This document shows, piece by piece, positions 7,977 to 17,861 of a stretch of 39,504 nucleotides of DNA; position 1 is the first letter of the stretch, and every line of letters begins with the position of its first letter. The stretch spans positions 1 to 39,504 of the forward strand of contig SFKP01000004.1 in NCBI GenBank assembly GCA_004553715.1, read 5' to 3'. The DNA is from Clostridiales bacterium (GTDB lineage: Bacteria; Bacillota; Clostridia; TANB77; CAG-508). The position numbers were made by a program, and so were the translations under genes. The notes under the pieces were generated by a model. That model was given only the letters and a program-made list of their open reading frames with translations, did not search any database and was not told where the DNA came from.

Positions 7977-8309
7977 ATGAAAAAATTTTTTTATTTTTTG
8001 AATTTTATTATATTTTTTTATTTTATATTTTTCTTTTTTCTACCTAGTTTTTCTTTTGGTGCTTATCCAAAACTTGTATCTACAATGATTGATGCTTTTG
8101 AAGATATTAAAACTTGGCTTATAGCCATTGCAACACCTGCTGTAGCTGTCGCTGTTGGCACTGGTATTTTTATGAAAAAATTTAGTTTTGGTGATGAAGA
8201 GCGTCTTAGAACAGGAAAAAGAATTGTTAGAGGAAGTCTGTTTTCTTATGTTTTTCTTCTTTGTATTGATTTAATTTTATCTGCCATAAAACTTTTAGTA
8301 AATAGATAG
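7977..8309 (+). CDS. VirB2/TrbC-like small membrane (pilin-like) protein
   Basis: A 110-residue protein. A very hydrophobic signal-like N-terminus (residues 3-24, Phe-rich) is followed by two membrane segments, about 39-58 (WLIAIATPAVAVAVGTGIF) and 85-105 (LFSYVFLLCIDLILSAIKL), separated by a basic loop DEERLRTGKRIVRG. Size, topology and position between the coupling ATPase and a VirB6-like protein match VirB2/TrbC-type pilins of Gram-positive conjugation systems. Strong AAGGAGG site. Assignment rests on layout rather than a signature motif. Confidence 0.6.
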   Translation: MKKFFYFLNFIIFFYFIFFFFLPSFSFGAYPKLVSTMIDAFEDIKTWLIAIATPAVAVAVGTGIFMKKFSFGDEERLRTGKRIVRGSLFSYVFLLCIDLILSAIKLLVNR

Positions 8310-8321
8310 GAGGTTTTTTCA

Positions 8322-9207
8322 TTGGAGCAAGTTTCTATAACCAATTCTTTATTCTCAACTATTAATGATTTATTTTCTAGCCTTTTTTCATCTATTGATA
8401 ATCAAATTTATTACACTTTAGATGATTTAGTTTTTACAAATTTAAAAGTTTTTACTGAATCTTCTATTGTAAAGTTTTTTGGTTCTGCAACTGACCCTCG
8501 GCCTTATTTTGATTTGTAATTCACTTCTTACAGGTTTTGCCTTATATTATTGTATAACACTTATATTATCTCATATTACATATTCGCAAGTTCAAAGGCC
8601 ATCACAGTTTGTTTTCAAGCTAATACTTTGTTGTTTTTTTATAAACTTTTCTAAATCGTTTTGCTTCTACCTTATAAATATCAATTATTTCTTTTCTCTT
8701 GCAATCAGAAGCTTAGGAGAAGAAGTTCTTGGCACTGAAATTTGTTTTACAAATTTTATTAATCATATAAATACTTTGTTCCCTGTTACTTCCGGAAATT
8801 TTAATCTTTTTTCCTTTGATGGGCTAATTAGAGCGTTAATGTCTATTGGTTTTATTAACTTGGTTTTATCATATTCTCTACGATATATTATGATTGAAGT
8901 GTTTTGTTTAATCTCCCCTTTTGCCATAATCACTCTTATTATAGATAAGTGTAGCTGGTTTTTCAAAGCTTGGATTAAAGCCTTTTTGTCATTACTTTTC
9001 CTTCAAATTTTAGTTGCATTTATTTTACTTATTGCTTTTTCTTTAGAGAGGCTTGAAAATTCAACCTTTGTTTCTCTTTTATACATCGGCTCCATTTATG
9101 CATTAATAAGAGCAAATTCTTTTATTCGAGATTTGATGGGTGGCTTATCTACTGATGTAAGTGCTAACATACCTTCCATAAAGTCTTTATTTACTAAAAA
9201 TTATTAA
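8322..9207 (+). CDS. VirB6/TrbL-like polytopic membrane protein, recoded by +1 shift at CGG
   Basis: The TTG start at 8322 follows AGGAGG. The first frame runs 65 codons, then stops. Skipping one base at codon 60 (CCT CGG CCT read as CCT, skip C, GGC CTT) joins it to the second frame and gives 294 residues. The junction becomes ATDPGLILICNSLLTGF, which starts the first transmembrane helix, so both parts form one reasonable protein. The soluble N-terminal ~55 residues are followed by about six membrane segments (for example LSYSLRYIMIEVFCLISPFAI and WIKAFLSLLFLQILVAFIL), the layout of VirB6/TrbL channel proteins. The second frame has no ribosome-binding site of its own at the proper place. Confidence 0.7.
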
Positions 9208-9225
9208 AAAAGAAAGGAGTATTAA

Positions 9226-9507
9226 ATGTGCTTTATTTTCCCACAAAATTATTCTTTTAAAAATAAATTGTTTGGTTTTATTGACTATACAACTGTTATT
9301 TTTAATTTATTTTTATATTTAATTATATTTTTATTAGTCAGATGCCTTCCTTTTACCTTCATTTTTAAATTATCTATTTTTATTACTTTTACATTTCCAT
9401 TTTTCTTGTTTAGTGTTTTTGGTTTTAACAATGAAAATATCGTTTATTTCCTTTTTTATATGATAAAATTTGTAAAAAATAGAAAAGTATATTTTTTTAG
9501 TAAATAA
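9226..9507 (+). CDS. PrgI/VirB3-like small membrane protein
   Basis: A 93-residue protein with AAAGGAG upstream of ATG. It has a short N-terminal FPQNYSFKNKLFGFIDY, two hydrophobic helices (about 25-40 and 45-65), then GFNNENIVYFLFYMIKFVKNRKVYF. This shape matches the PrgI-type or VirB3-like proteins that sit next to VirB4 in Gram-positive conjugation operons. Here the VirB4-like ATPase is instead encoded 10 kb away on the other strand. Last gene of the plus-strand secretion-like operon. Confidence 0.6.
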   Translation: MCFIFPQNYSFKNKLFGFIDYTTVIFNLFLYLIIFLLVRCLPFTFIFKLSIFITFTFPFFLFSVFGFNNENIVYFLFYMIKFVKNRKVYFFSK

Positions 9508-9510
9508 CAT

Positions 9511-9539
9511 TTGTAAAATTCAAGTTTAAATGATATAAT
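9511..9539 (+). promoter_or_regulatory. Predicted promoter of the DnaD-like gene
   Basis: TTGTAA (9511-9516), 17-base spacer, TATAAT (9534-9539), ending 31 bases before the ATG at 9571. Confidence 0.55.
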
Positions 9540-9570
9540 TTATGCATCTTATAACCTAGGAGAATAAAAA

Positions 9571-10536
9571 ATGAAACTTGAAAAAAATGATGATTCAATG
9601 CTATTTTCACGCACCGAAATACCTGATGTTTTTTTTACAGAATATTTATCACAGGCAAGTGGAGATGCAATAAAAGTATATCTATGCCTTATCTTTTTAT
9701 CAAAATATGATAAGGATATTAAATTAAATGACTTATCTAAAAAGTTAAATCTTTCTTTTGCAACTATCCAAGCTGCTCTTACCTTTTGGGAAGAACTTGG
9801 AGTAGTGACAAAAAAAGTTAATGGATATGTTTTAAATAATCTTCAAGAAATTGAATTACATAAAGCTTACGTTCCAAATTTAACTTTATCTAAAGAGAAA
9901 ATTTTAGATAATGAAAAAAGTAAATATCGTGCAACTGCTATTGAAAGCATTAATAATCAATATTTTCAAGGAATAATGTCTCCTTCTTGGTACAGTAATA
10001 TTGATTTATGGTTTAAAAAATATGGCTTTGATGAACAGGTTATGATGGCTCTTTTTGAATATTGTTTTAATAAATCTGCTTTGCATAAGAACTATGTACA
10101 AGCTGTTGCTGAAGGCTGGGCTAGTCACAATATACAATCTTATAATGATTTAGAAAATTATTTTCAACAATATGATAATTTAAATAAAGTTAAAAAGGCT
10201 ATTGCTAAAAAACTTGGTCGATATACACCTTTTACGCAATTTGAATCTGATTACATAGAAAAGTGGTTTTTAGATTACAACTATTCTTTAGATATTATTA
10301 ATATCGCTTTAAAGAAAACAACATCCAAAACTAATCCAAATTTTGAATATTTAGATAAAATTATTTCTGATTGGCATGATAGGAATTTAAAAACTGTCGA
10401 AGATATTGAAAAGTTTATGGCAGAATATAAAACTCAAACAAAAAATGAAAAAGCATTAAAGAAACAAACCAATTATAATAATTACACAAAAAGGAAATAT
10501 GATAACTTAGATAATTTTTACACAAATAATGCGTAA
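9571..10536 (+). CDS. DnaD/DnaB-like replication initiation protein
   Basis: A 321-residue protein. The N-terminal ~90 residues are a winged-helix-like region (YLCLIFLSKYDKDIKLNDLSKKLNLSFATIQAALTFWEELGVV). Two DnaD/DnaB_2-type helical modules follow, at about 125-200 (with YNDLENYFQQYDN) and 205-285 (FTQFESDYIEKWFLDYNYSLDIINIALKKT and YLDKIISDWHDRNLKTVEDIEKF). In Firmicutes this family bridges DnaA or PriA to loading of the replicative helicase. The next gene encodes a DnaC/DnaI-like loader, as in other Clostridia, so the pair probably works together. ATG after TAGGAGA. Confidence 0.85.
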   Translation: MKLEKNDDSMLFSRTEIPDVFFTEYLSQASGDAIKVYLCLIFLSKYDKDIKLNDLSKKLNLSFATIQAALTFWEELGVVTKKVNGYVLNNLQEIELHKAYVPNLTLSKEKILDNEKSKYRATAIESINNQYFQGIMSPSWYSNIDLWFKKYGFDEQVMMALFEYCFNKSALHKNYVQAVAEGWASHNIQSYNDLENYFQQYDNLNKVKKAIAKKLGRYTPFTQFESDYIEKWFLDYNYSLDIINIALKKTTSKTNPNFEYLDKIISDWHDRNLKTVEDIEKFMAEYKTQTKNEKALKKQTNYNNYTKRKYDNLDNFYTNNA

Positions 10537-10567
10537 ATGTATTTCTTAAAATGGAGGTACAAAGTTT

Positions 10568-11563
10568 ATGAACAATTCTGATTTTCAAAAAATCTTACAA
10601 GAATATGAAAAAAGGCATATACAAGAAGTTAAAGCTCTTGAAGAAAGAAAATCTAAAATATATAAAGAAATTCCTAAAATTAAAGAAATTGATGAAGAGC
10701 TTACTGATTTTTCACTTATTACAATCAAAGGAATTTTAAATAATAAAAATGATGCTATAAAAGCTTTAAATGATAAATTCGATACCTTAAAATTAGAAAA
10801 AGCCAAATTATTAAAAGAAGCAGGCTTTCCTAAAGATTTTTTGTCTATGCATTATACCTGTCCTCTTTGCAAAGATTCTGGTTATATTTCTCAAGATGGT
10901 CTTACTGTTATGTGTAGTTGCTTGCAACAAAAAATACTTGATGCAAAATATAATGATTCAAATGTTTCTACTGCAAAAAATCAAACATTTGAAACTTTTG
11001 ATTTAAATCTATATTCAGATGTAGCAAATAAAGAAAAATATAATTCTACAATATCACCTCGTAAAAATATGGAGAATATTAAAAAAGTTACTTTAAATTT
11101 CGTAGATAATTTTGATGATGAAAATGTTAAAAATCTATTGTTTTCTGGTGGTACAGGGCTTGGCAAAACTTATCTTTCAAACTGCATTGTCTCTAGCTTA
11201 TTAAATAAAGGGAAAACTGTTATTTACCAAACAGCTCCTGTTATGTTAGATAAATTAATTGCAGAAATGTTTGATAAAAACAATGTATCTAATTCTTTTT
11301 CTGAAAATTTATTAACAGCAGATTTGCTTGTTATTGACGATTTAGGTACAGAAACAATGAATAGCCTTAAATTTTCTGAATTATATAAAATCATTAATAC
11401 ACGATTATTAAATCAAAATAATAAAGTTACTAAAACTATTATTTCTACAAATTTAAGTCTTCAACAATTGTTTGAAACTTATGATGAAAGGCTTGTTTCT
11501 CGTTTTGTTGGGCATTATGATATTTTTAAATTCTTTGGTGAAGATATAAGATTTAAACATTAG
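10568..11563 (+). CDS. DnaC/DnaI-like helicase-loader ATPase
   Basis: A 331-residue protein. A coiled N-terminal half is followed by a Cys cluster (CPLCKDSGY..MCSC at about 98-119) that likely binds zinc, as in DnaI. An AAA+ domain follows: Walker A GGTGLGKT near 194-201, Walker B LLVIDDLGTE near 257-266, STNLS as sensor 1 and ERLVSRF as the arginine-finger region. Predicted role: loading the DnaB-type helicase at the nearby origin. It follows the DnaD-like gene by 31 bases with ATGGAGGT upstream. Followed by a strong bidirectional terminator. Confidence 0.88.
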   Translation: MNNSDFQKILQEYEKRHIQEVKALEERKSKIYKEIPKIKEIDEELTDFSLITIKGILNNKNDAIKALNDKFDTLKLEKAKLLKEAGFPKDFLSMHYTCPLCKDSGYISQDGLTVMCSCLQQKILDAKYNDSNVSTAKNQTFETFDLNLYSDVANKEKYNSTISPRKNMENIKKVTLNFVDNFDDENVKNLLFSGGTGLGKTYLSNCIVSSLLNKGKTVIYQTAPVMLDKLIAEMFDKNNVSNSFSENLLTADLLVIDDLGTETMNSLKFSELYKIINTRLLNQNNKVTKTIISTNLSLQQLFETYDERLVSRFVGHYDIFKFFGEDIRFKH

Positions 11564-11616
11564 AACAAAATAGGCATAATTAAAATATTATAACTTTTAT
11601 TAAAATCTAATCCAAC

Positions 11617-11653
11617 AAAAAATAAAGTGGAAAACTTTTCCACTTTATTTTTT
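11617..11653. terminator. Bidirectional terminator between helicase loader and ileS
   Basis: AAAAATAAAGTGGAAAA and its complement TTTTCCACTTTATTTTT form a long hairpin with A and T runs on both sides. It serves both convergent genes. Confidence 0.85.
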
Positions 11654-11662
11654 CGTTTATTT

Positions 11663-14437
11663 TTACATATTCTTCATTACTTCGCTACATCTATGGCATA
11701 TTGTTGGGTTTTCCTTATCTTCTCCTACTGTTGTAGAATACATCCAACATCTTTCACATTTTTCTCCGTCTGCCTGAACTACTTTTATTTCTAGCTCTTT
11801 ATTTCCTTGTTTTTCTTCTACTTCTAAATCAGAAACTATAAATACTGTTTTTAATAATTCTTGATTTTCTTTGATGAAGCTGTATAATGGGTTTTCTATA
11901 AAAATTGTTATTTTTGCATTTAATGAATGTCCTACTATTTTTTCGGCTCTTGCTTTCTCAATTTCTTTTGCAACTTCTTCTTTTATTTTTACTATCTTTG
12001 CCCATTTTTCTCTAATTTCTATATTATCATATTCTGGTACTAATTCTGGATATGTTGTAAGCATAACACTTTCTACATTTTCAGAATCTAAGTGTGGCAT
12101 AAAGTCCCAAATCTCTTCGGCTGTATAACTTGTAAGTGGTGCTAATATTTTTACTAATGCATTTAATATAATATACATTGCTGTTTGTGCAGATCTTCTC
12201 TTTCTGTCTTTTGCCTTTTCTGTATATAATCTGTCTTTTATAATATCCAAATAGAAATTGCTCATATCTATTACGCAGAATGTATTGATTGCTTGATATG
12301 CTTCGTGGAAATTATATTTATCATAACTTTCTGTGCATTTTCTAATTAAATCATTTAATCTTAATAATGCATATCTATCAATTTCTTCTAAATCTTTATA
12401 TTCTACCCAATCTTCTTTTATATCAAAATCTGAAGTATTGCCTAAAATATATCTTGCTGTATTTCTTATTTTTCTATAAACTTCTGATACCTGTTTTAAG
12501 ATATCTCTAGATAAATTTACATCTGATTGATAGTCTGATGAAAGTACCCATAATCTTAAAATATCTGCCCCATATTCATTGACTATTTGTTGTGGTTTTA
12601 TTCCATTTCCTAATGATTTGGACATTTTTTTGCCCTCTTCATCTATTGTCCATCCATGTGTTAAGACTTCTTTATATGGCGCAACTCCTGCTGTTGCAGT
12701 AGAAATTAATAATGATGATTGGAACCATCCTCTATATTGGTCTGCTCCCTCTAAATATAGGTCTGCTGGGAATGATAATCCTCTATCTATTACTACACTT
12801 TTATAAGTAGAGCCTGAATCAAACCATACGTCCATTATATCTGTTTCTTTTTTGAAAGTATTGTTTCCGCAGCATTTACAGGTTGCTCCTTCTGGCATCA
12901 ATTCTTTTTCAGAAAGATCCCACCAAGCGTTTGTGCCTTGTTCCCTAACGATTTCTTGAATTTTTTCAATTGATTCTTCTGTTATATATTCTTTCCCACA
13001 TTCTTTACAGTAAAATACAGGAATTGGAACTCCCCATGTTCTTTGTCTTGAGATACACCAGTCATTTCTTTCTTGTATCATATTAGTAATTCTTTCTTTT
13101 CCCCAACCTGGGTTCCAAATAACTTTTCTAGCTTCTTCAATTGCTTTATCTCTAAATTTATTTACACTACAGAACCATTGCTCTGTTGCTCTAAATATTA
13201 TTGGATTTTTACATCTCCAACAATGAGGATATGAGTGATTCAATTTTTGTTTATGAAGCAAGAATCCTTCTTTATCAAGCCATTCTATAATTTTGTCATT
13301 TGACTCATCATATTTTAATCCTTTAAATATACCTGCTTCAGCTGTTTGATATCCTTTTCCATCCACTGCAACAACTATTTCTAATCCATTTTTCATTCCA
13401 CACAAATAGTCTTCTTTACCATAGCCAGGTGCAGTATGTACTGCTCCTGTACCTGTTGATAAATCAACAACTATAGTGTCATCGCTTCCTAAAACTACTC
13501 TTGACTCTCTCTCAATAAATGGGTGCATACAAATTACACCTTCTAATTCATTTCCTTTTATTGTTTTAATTGTTTTATAGTTTTCTATATGCGCTTTTTC
13601 CATTACATTTTCTACAAGTTCTTTTGCAATTATTAATTTTTCTGCTTCTGTTTCTACAATTGAATAATCAAAATCTCCACCTATTGTAATTCCAACATTT
13701 CCTGGTAATGTCCATGGCGTTGTTGTCCAAATTACGAAAAATGTATTTTCTTTATCAAATAATCCCTTTGAATCTTTTATTGGGAATTTTACGAATATTG
13801 ATGTTGTATCTACATCTTTATATTCAATCTCTGCTTCTGCTAAAGCTGTTTCGCAATCTGTACACCAATATACTGGTTTTAATCCTTTATATAAATATCC
13901 TTTTTGATACATTTGACCAAATATCCCTATTTGTGATGCTTCCATTTGTGGGTCATATGTAATATATGGATTTTCCCAATCTGCTAATACACCAATTCTT
14001 TTAAATCCTTCTGTTTGTTTATCTTTATAGTCACTTGTAAATTCTTTACAAGTATCTCTAAATTGAGAAACAGGTATTTTCTCTCTATCTAATCCTAGTT
14101 TTTCTATAGCCTTCTTTTCCGTAGGCATTCCATGTGTATCATATCCAGGAATAAAAGGAGTATAATATCCTTTTAAGTTTTTATATCTAACTACTGTATC
14201 TTTTAATATTTTATTTAATGCATGTCCTATATGAATTTCGCCATTTGCATAAGGAGGTCCATCGTGTAAAACAAACGAAGTCTTTCCTTCATTCTTTTTT
14301 AGCATTTTTTCATATAAATCATTATTAAATACTTTTTCTAATATTTCTGGTTCTCTTTCTGGTAAACTTGCTCTCATCGGAAAATCTGTTTTTGGCAAAT
14401 TTAATGTTTTTCCATAATCTTTTTTCTCTTCCTGCAT
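11663..14437 (-). CDS. ileS: Isoleucyl-tRNA synthetase
   Basis: A 924-residue class I synthetase of usual bacterial length that charges tRNA-Ile. The HIGH motif appears in PPYANGEIHIGHA (about 61-73) and KMSKS in EEGKKMSKSLGNG (about 594-606). The editing-domain GTGAVHTAPGYG motif and the C-terminal zinc site CERCW..CHRC are all present. Its ATG shares one base with the gyrA stop (TAATG), so it is translationally coupled to gyrA. No T-box leader can precede it, whereas many Firmicute ileS genes have one. No in-frame CGG. Confidence 0.97.
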   Translation of the reverse strand: MQEEKKDYGKTLNLPKTDFPMRASLPEREPEILEKVFNNDLYEKMLKKNEGKTSFVLHDGPPYANGEIHIGHALNKILKDTVVRYKNLKGYYTPFIPGYDTHGMPTEKKAIEKLGLDREKIPVSQFRDTCKEFTSDYKDKQTEGFKRIGVLADWENPYITYDPQMEASQIGIFGQMYQKGYLYKGLKPVYWCTDCETALAEAEIEYKDVDTTSIFVKFPIKDSKGLFDKENTFFVIWTTTPWTLPGNVGITIGGDFDYSIVETEAEKLIIAKELVENVMEKAHIENYKTIKTIKGNELEGVICMHPFIERESRVVLGSDDTIVVDLSTGTGAVHTAPGYGKEDYLCGMKNGLEIVVAVDGKGYQTAEAGIFKGLKYDESNDKIIEWLDKEGFLLHKQKLNHSYPHCWRCKNPIIFRATEQWFCSVNKFRDKAIEEARKVIWNPGWGKERITNMIQERNDWCISRQRTWGVPIPVFYCKECGKEYITEESIEKIQEIVREQGTNAWWDLSEKELMPEGATCKCCGNNTFKKETDIMDVWFDSGSTYKSVVIDRGLSFPADLYLEGADQYRGWFQSSLLISTATAGVAPYKEVLTHGWTIDEEGKKMSKSLGNGIKPQQIVNEYGADILRLWVLSSDYQSDVNLSRDILKQVSEVYRKIRNTARYILGNTSDFDIKEDWVEYKDLEEIDRYALLRLNDLIRKCTESYDKYNFHEAYQAINTFCVIDMSNFYLDIIKDRLYTEKAKDRKRRSAQTAMYIILNALVKILAPLTSYTAEEIWDFMPHLDSENVESVMLTTYPELVPEYDNIEIREKWAKIVKIKEEVAKEIEKARAEKIVGHSLNAKITIFIENPLYSFIKENQELLKTVFIVSDLEVEEKQGNKELEIKVVQADGEKCERCWMYSTTVGEDKENPTICHRCSEVMKNM

Positions 14438-16869
14438 TATTCTTCCTCCTTATCCGTTATCTTTTCTATACTTACAACTTTTCCTTCGTTTGTTCTCATT
14501 AATGTTACACCTTGTGTTGATCTTCCTAAAACGCTTATTTCCTTAACATTAATTCTAATAATTGTGCCTGTATCTGTTATAAGCATAACATCGTCATCTT
14601 CTCTAACAATTCTTATTCCTACTATATTTCCTGTTTTTGGTGTTACTTTGTATGTTATTACTCCTTTTCCGCCTCTTGTTTGTACTCTATATTCATCTAG
14701 CTCAGTTCTTTTCCCAAATCCGTTTTCTGTAATTGCAAGAAGTGTTTCCTTGCTTCCTGCAATGATTGATTCCATACCAATTACAGAATCTTCTTCATCT
14801 AATCTTATTCCAATAACACCTTGTGATACTCTTCCCATTGGTCTTACATCTTTTTCACTAAATGTAATAGACATTCCTTCTTTTGTTACAAGAACTACAT
14901 TGTCTTCACCATCAGTTAATCTTACACCAATTAATTCATCATTTTCTTTTAGTGTTATTGATAATAATCCTGTTTTTCGTGCTGAATTATATTCACTTAG
15001 TGCTGTCTTTTTAATAATACCATTTTTTGTTGCAAATAATAAATATTTTCCTTCTGCAAAGTTTTGTATTGGAATAATTGCAGATATTTTTTCTCCTGGG
15101 TCTAAGCGTAGCAAATTTACTATTGCTGTTCCTTTTGCAATTCTTCCTGCCTCTGGTATTTCATATCCTCTTAGTCTATATAATTTTCCTTTATTACTAA
15201 AGAATAATATTGTATCATGAGTTGATGCTGTAAATATTTCTTTTACAAAATCTTCCTCTCTTGTTGCAATACCTGTTATTCCTTTCCCTCCTCTTTTTTG
15301 GCTTCTATATGTATCTATTGGCATTCTTTTTATATATCCAAAATGTGTTAAAGCAATAACTGTTTGTTCTTCTTTAATTAAATCTTCTATTTCAAATTCG
15401 CCTTCTGCTGCAACAATTTTTGTTTTTCTTTCATCTCCGTACTTTTCTTTTACTTGTAGCAATTCTTCTTTAATAATGTTATATACTAAGGTTTCGCTTG
15501 ATAAAACTTCTTTTAAATATGCAATTAATTTCATTAATTCATTGTATTCTTCTTCAATTTTCTCTCTTTGCAATCCTGATAATGTTTTTAATCTCATATC
15601 TAAAATTGCTTGTGCTTGAATTTCTGAAAGTCCAAATCTTGCCATTAATTTTTCTTTAGCATCATCATAAGCATTTCTAATAATATTAATTACTTCATCT
15701 ATATTGTCTAATGCTATTTTTAATCCCTCTAAAATATGAGCTCTAGCTTCTGCTTTATCTAAATCGAATTGAGTTCTTCTTAAAACTACATGACGTCTAT
15801 GTTCTATATAATGGTCTAAGCACTCTCTTAGCGTTAATATTTTTGGCTCTCCATTTACTAATGCAAGCATTATTATTCCAAAAGTATCTTGCATCTGAGT
15901 ATTTTTATATAATAAATTTAAAATAACATTTGCATTTGCATCTCTTTTTAATTCTACAACAATTCTAACTTTTTCTTCTCTATCTGATTCATCTCTTATT
16001 GCAGAAATTCCTTCTATTTTCTTTTCTTTAGCTAAGTTTGCTATATTTTCAATTAATCTCGCTTTATTTACTTGGTATGGAAGTGATGTTACAACTATTC
16101 TTTGTTTTCCTCCAGACATTTCTTCTATTTCTGCTTCTGCTCTTAAGGTTATTTTCCCTCTACCTGTAGTATATGCTTGTTTAATTCCTTCTCTTCCTAG
16201 AATTGTTGCACCTGTAGGGAAATCTGGTCCTTTTATAATTGCCATTAATTCTTCGTCTGTTACATTATCTTCTTCAATAATTTTTATAATTCCATTTATA
16301 ACTTCTGTTAAATTATGTGGTGGAATATTTGTTGCCATACCTACGGCTATACCTGATGAGCCATTTACTAAAAGTGCTGGTATTTGTGCCGGTAAAACTG
16401 TTGGTTCTTGCAACCTATCATCATAGTTTGGCATAAAATTAACAGTATTTTTTTCTATATCTGTTAGCATAAGTTGAGCAATTTTTGACATTCTTGCTTC
16501 TGTATAACGGTAAGCAGCAGGTGGATCGCCATCTATTGAACCAAAATTCCCATGTCCATCTACCAATGTATATCTTAATGAGAAGTCTTGTGCCATTCTA
16601 ACTAAAGCATCATAAACAGAAGAGTCTCCGTGTGGATGGTATCTTCCTAAAACATCTCCTACTGTTGTCGCACATTTTCTATATGGTTTATCTGGTGTAA
16701 AACCATCTTCATGCATTGTATATAAAATTCTTCTATGCACTGGTTTTAATCCATCTCTTACATCTGGCAATGCACGAGCAACAATAACACTCATTGCATA
16801 GTCGATATAAGCTGTTCTCATTTCTTTTTCAATATCTCTTTGTATGATATTTTCTTCGTTATTTTCCAT
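14437..16869 (-). CDS. gyrA: DNA gyrase subunit A
   Basis: An 810-residue type II topoisomerase subunit that cuts and rejoins DNA; with GyrB it introduces negative supercoils. Seen: [24 protein letters not shown], the catalytic Tyr in [11 protein letters not shown] (about residue 120), the quinolone-determining stretch [17 protein letters not shown], and a C-terminal beta-pinwheel with the GyrA box QKRGGKG. Cotranscribed with ileS downstream and separated from gyrB by the minus-strand secretion-like operon. GAGGGG site before ATG. Confidence 0.97.
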   Translation of the reverse strand: MENNEENIIQRDIEKEMRTAYIDYAMSVIVARALPDVRDGLKPVHRRILYTMHEDGFTPDKPYRKCATTVGDVLGRYHPHGDSSVYDALVRMAQDFSLRYTLVDGHGNFGSIDGDPPAAYRYTEARMSKIAQLMLTDIEKNTVNFMPNYDDRLQEPTVLPAQIPALLVNGSSGIAVGMATNIPPHNLTEVINGIIKIIEEDNVTDEELMAIIKGPDFPTGATILGREGIKQAYTTGRGKITLRAEAEIEEMSGGKQRIVVTSLPYQVNKARLIENIANLAKEKKIEGISAIRDESDREEKVRIVVELKRDANANVILNLLYKNTQMQDTFGIIMLALVNGEPKILTLRECLDHYIEHRRHVVLRRTQFDLDKAEARAHILEGLKIALDNIDEVINIIRNAYDDAKEKLMARFGLSEIQAQAILDMRLKTLSGLQREKIEEEYNELMKLIAYLKEVLSSETLVYNIIKEELLQVKEKYGDERKTKIVAAEGEFEIEDLIKEEQTVIALTHFGYIKRMPIDTYRSQKRGGKGITGIATREEDFVKEIFTASTHDTILFFSNKGKLYRLRGYEIPEAGRIAKGTAIVNLLRLDPGEKISAIIPIQNFAEGKYLLFATKNGIIKKTALSEYNSARKTGLLSITLKENDELIGVRLTDGEDNVVLVTKEGMSITFSEKDVRPMGRVSQGVIGIRLDEEDSVIGMESIIAGSKETLLAITENGFGKRTELDEYRVQTRGGKGVITYKVTPKTGNIVGIRIVREDDDVMLITDTGTIIRINVKEISVLGRSTQGVTLMRTNEGKVVSIEKITDKEEE

Positions 16870-17043
16870 ATTGTCCCCTCTCTTTTATACGATAGTAAAA
16901 CTAATTTTACTTTTTCAGATAGACATTCCTTTGCCTACCTCCTACAATTAAACCTACATTTTGTCGTTCTTTTTTCAAAAATTATTTTACACTATCTTTC
17001 TTAGCATTTATTACTTCTTTTAATGCCTTTTTAACATTTATTA

Positions 17044-17072
17044 ATTATATATTAACATCAAGCATTTTGCAA
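17044..17072 (-). promoter_or_regulatory. Predicted gyrA-ileS promoter
   Basis: TTGCAA (17072-17067) and TATAAT (17049-17044), spacer 17, on the minus strand. It gives a leader of about 170 bases in which I see no clear gene or known riboswitch. Confidence 0.45.
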
Positions 17073-17135
17073 GGATTTTTTGCTATTTTTTTCTAGGGAA
17101 CTAGTAATTTCATAAATATTTTTTAACCTTTATTT

Positions 17136-17861
17136 TTAATAATTTGAAAGCATTTTACAAAGCTCTTTTTGTTCTTCGGAAAGTTCAAAACTCTTTCCAT
17201 TTTCTTTTATGTATTCATGAAGAGTTTCTACTTCTTTTGCTGCATTTATTGTTTTTTCTATTGGTACAACCTTTTCCATATATTCAGTTATTTTTTTATA
17301 CTGATATTCCATATTTGTAAAATTTTCTTCTTCATAATACTTATACCATTTTTCTATATATTTATCTATTTTTTCTACAGCCTCTACTTGGTCTTCTAAA
17401 GTACTATCTATTCCATTTTTTATATTTTTCATTATTTCTTTTTTTCCACTTTTTATCATTTTAGCTGTGCTTGAAGATATTAGTTTGCTCTTTTGTGCCC
17501 ATGTTATTGCCGTGTCTAACACATCAGACATTGTATCAATTAAACCACCTTTTTCAATAGCTTTTTTGATTTGTGCGATACTATCAAATTCTCCTGAAAA
17601 AATTCCTAAAAAACTTTTCCCTAAGTTAATTGCTTTATCTATGGCTACCTCTGTTGCCTCTTTAAATCCATTATTAATTAATGCATCTTTTATTTCTATA
17701 ATATCATCTTCTACAACATCTGGAAGTACTATTCTTAATCCAAAATTTACACCATTATTTATAGCTTTACCGATATTAGTTTGCAAAAATGAATTTTGTT
17801 TACTTTCAAATTCTAGCTCTTCTGATTTTGTTAAATTATTTTCAATTAATTGATTCTGCAT
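17136..17861 (-). CDS. Unknown protein, last gene of VirB4-like operon
   Basis: I do not recognise this 241-residue protein. It is predicted mostly helical and soluble with amphipathic Gly-containing segments (GKAINNGVNFGLRIVLPDVVEDDI, KAINLGKSFLGIFSGEFDSI, LDTAITWAQKSKLIS). The C-terminus is charged and probably coiled (EKIDKYIEKWYKYYEEENF). No signal peptide or Cys motif. It starts inside the end of the TadZ-like gene (20-base overlap, AAAAGGAG site), which implies coupled expression and a shared pathway. A substrate or accessory of the secretion-like system is one possibility, not shown by sequence. Confidence 0.75.
   Translation of the reverse strand: MQNQLIENNLTKSEELEFESKQNSFLQTNIGKAINNGVNFGLRIVLPDVVEDDIIEIKDALINNGFKEATEVAIDKAINLGKSFLGIFSGEFDSIAQIKKAIEKGGLIDTMSDVLDTAITWAQKSKLISSSTAKMIKSGKKEIMKNIKNGIDSTLEDQVEAVEKIDKYIEKWYKYYEEENFTNMEYQYKKITEYMEKVVPIEKTINAAKEVETLHEYIKENGKSFELSEEQKELCKMLSNY

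Noticed and set aside
14564..15220. Long open frame on the plus strand opposite gyrA, and similar antisense frames elsewhere
   Set aside because: They are mirror frames of strongly conserved genes, with no ribosome-binding sites and no recognisable protein features.
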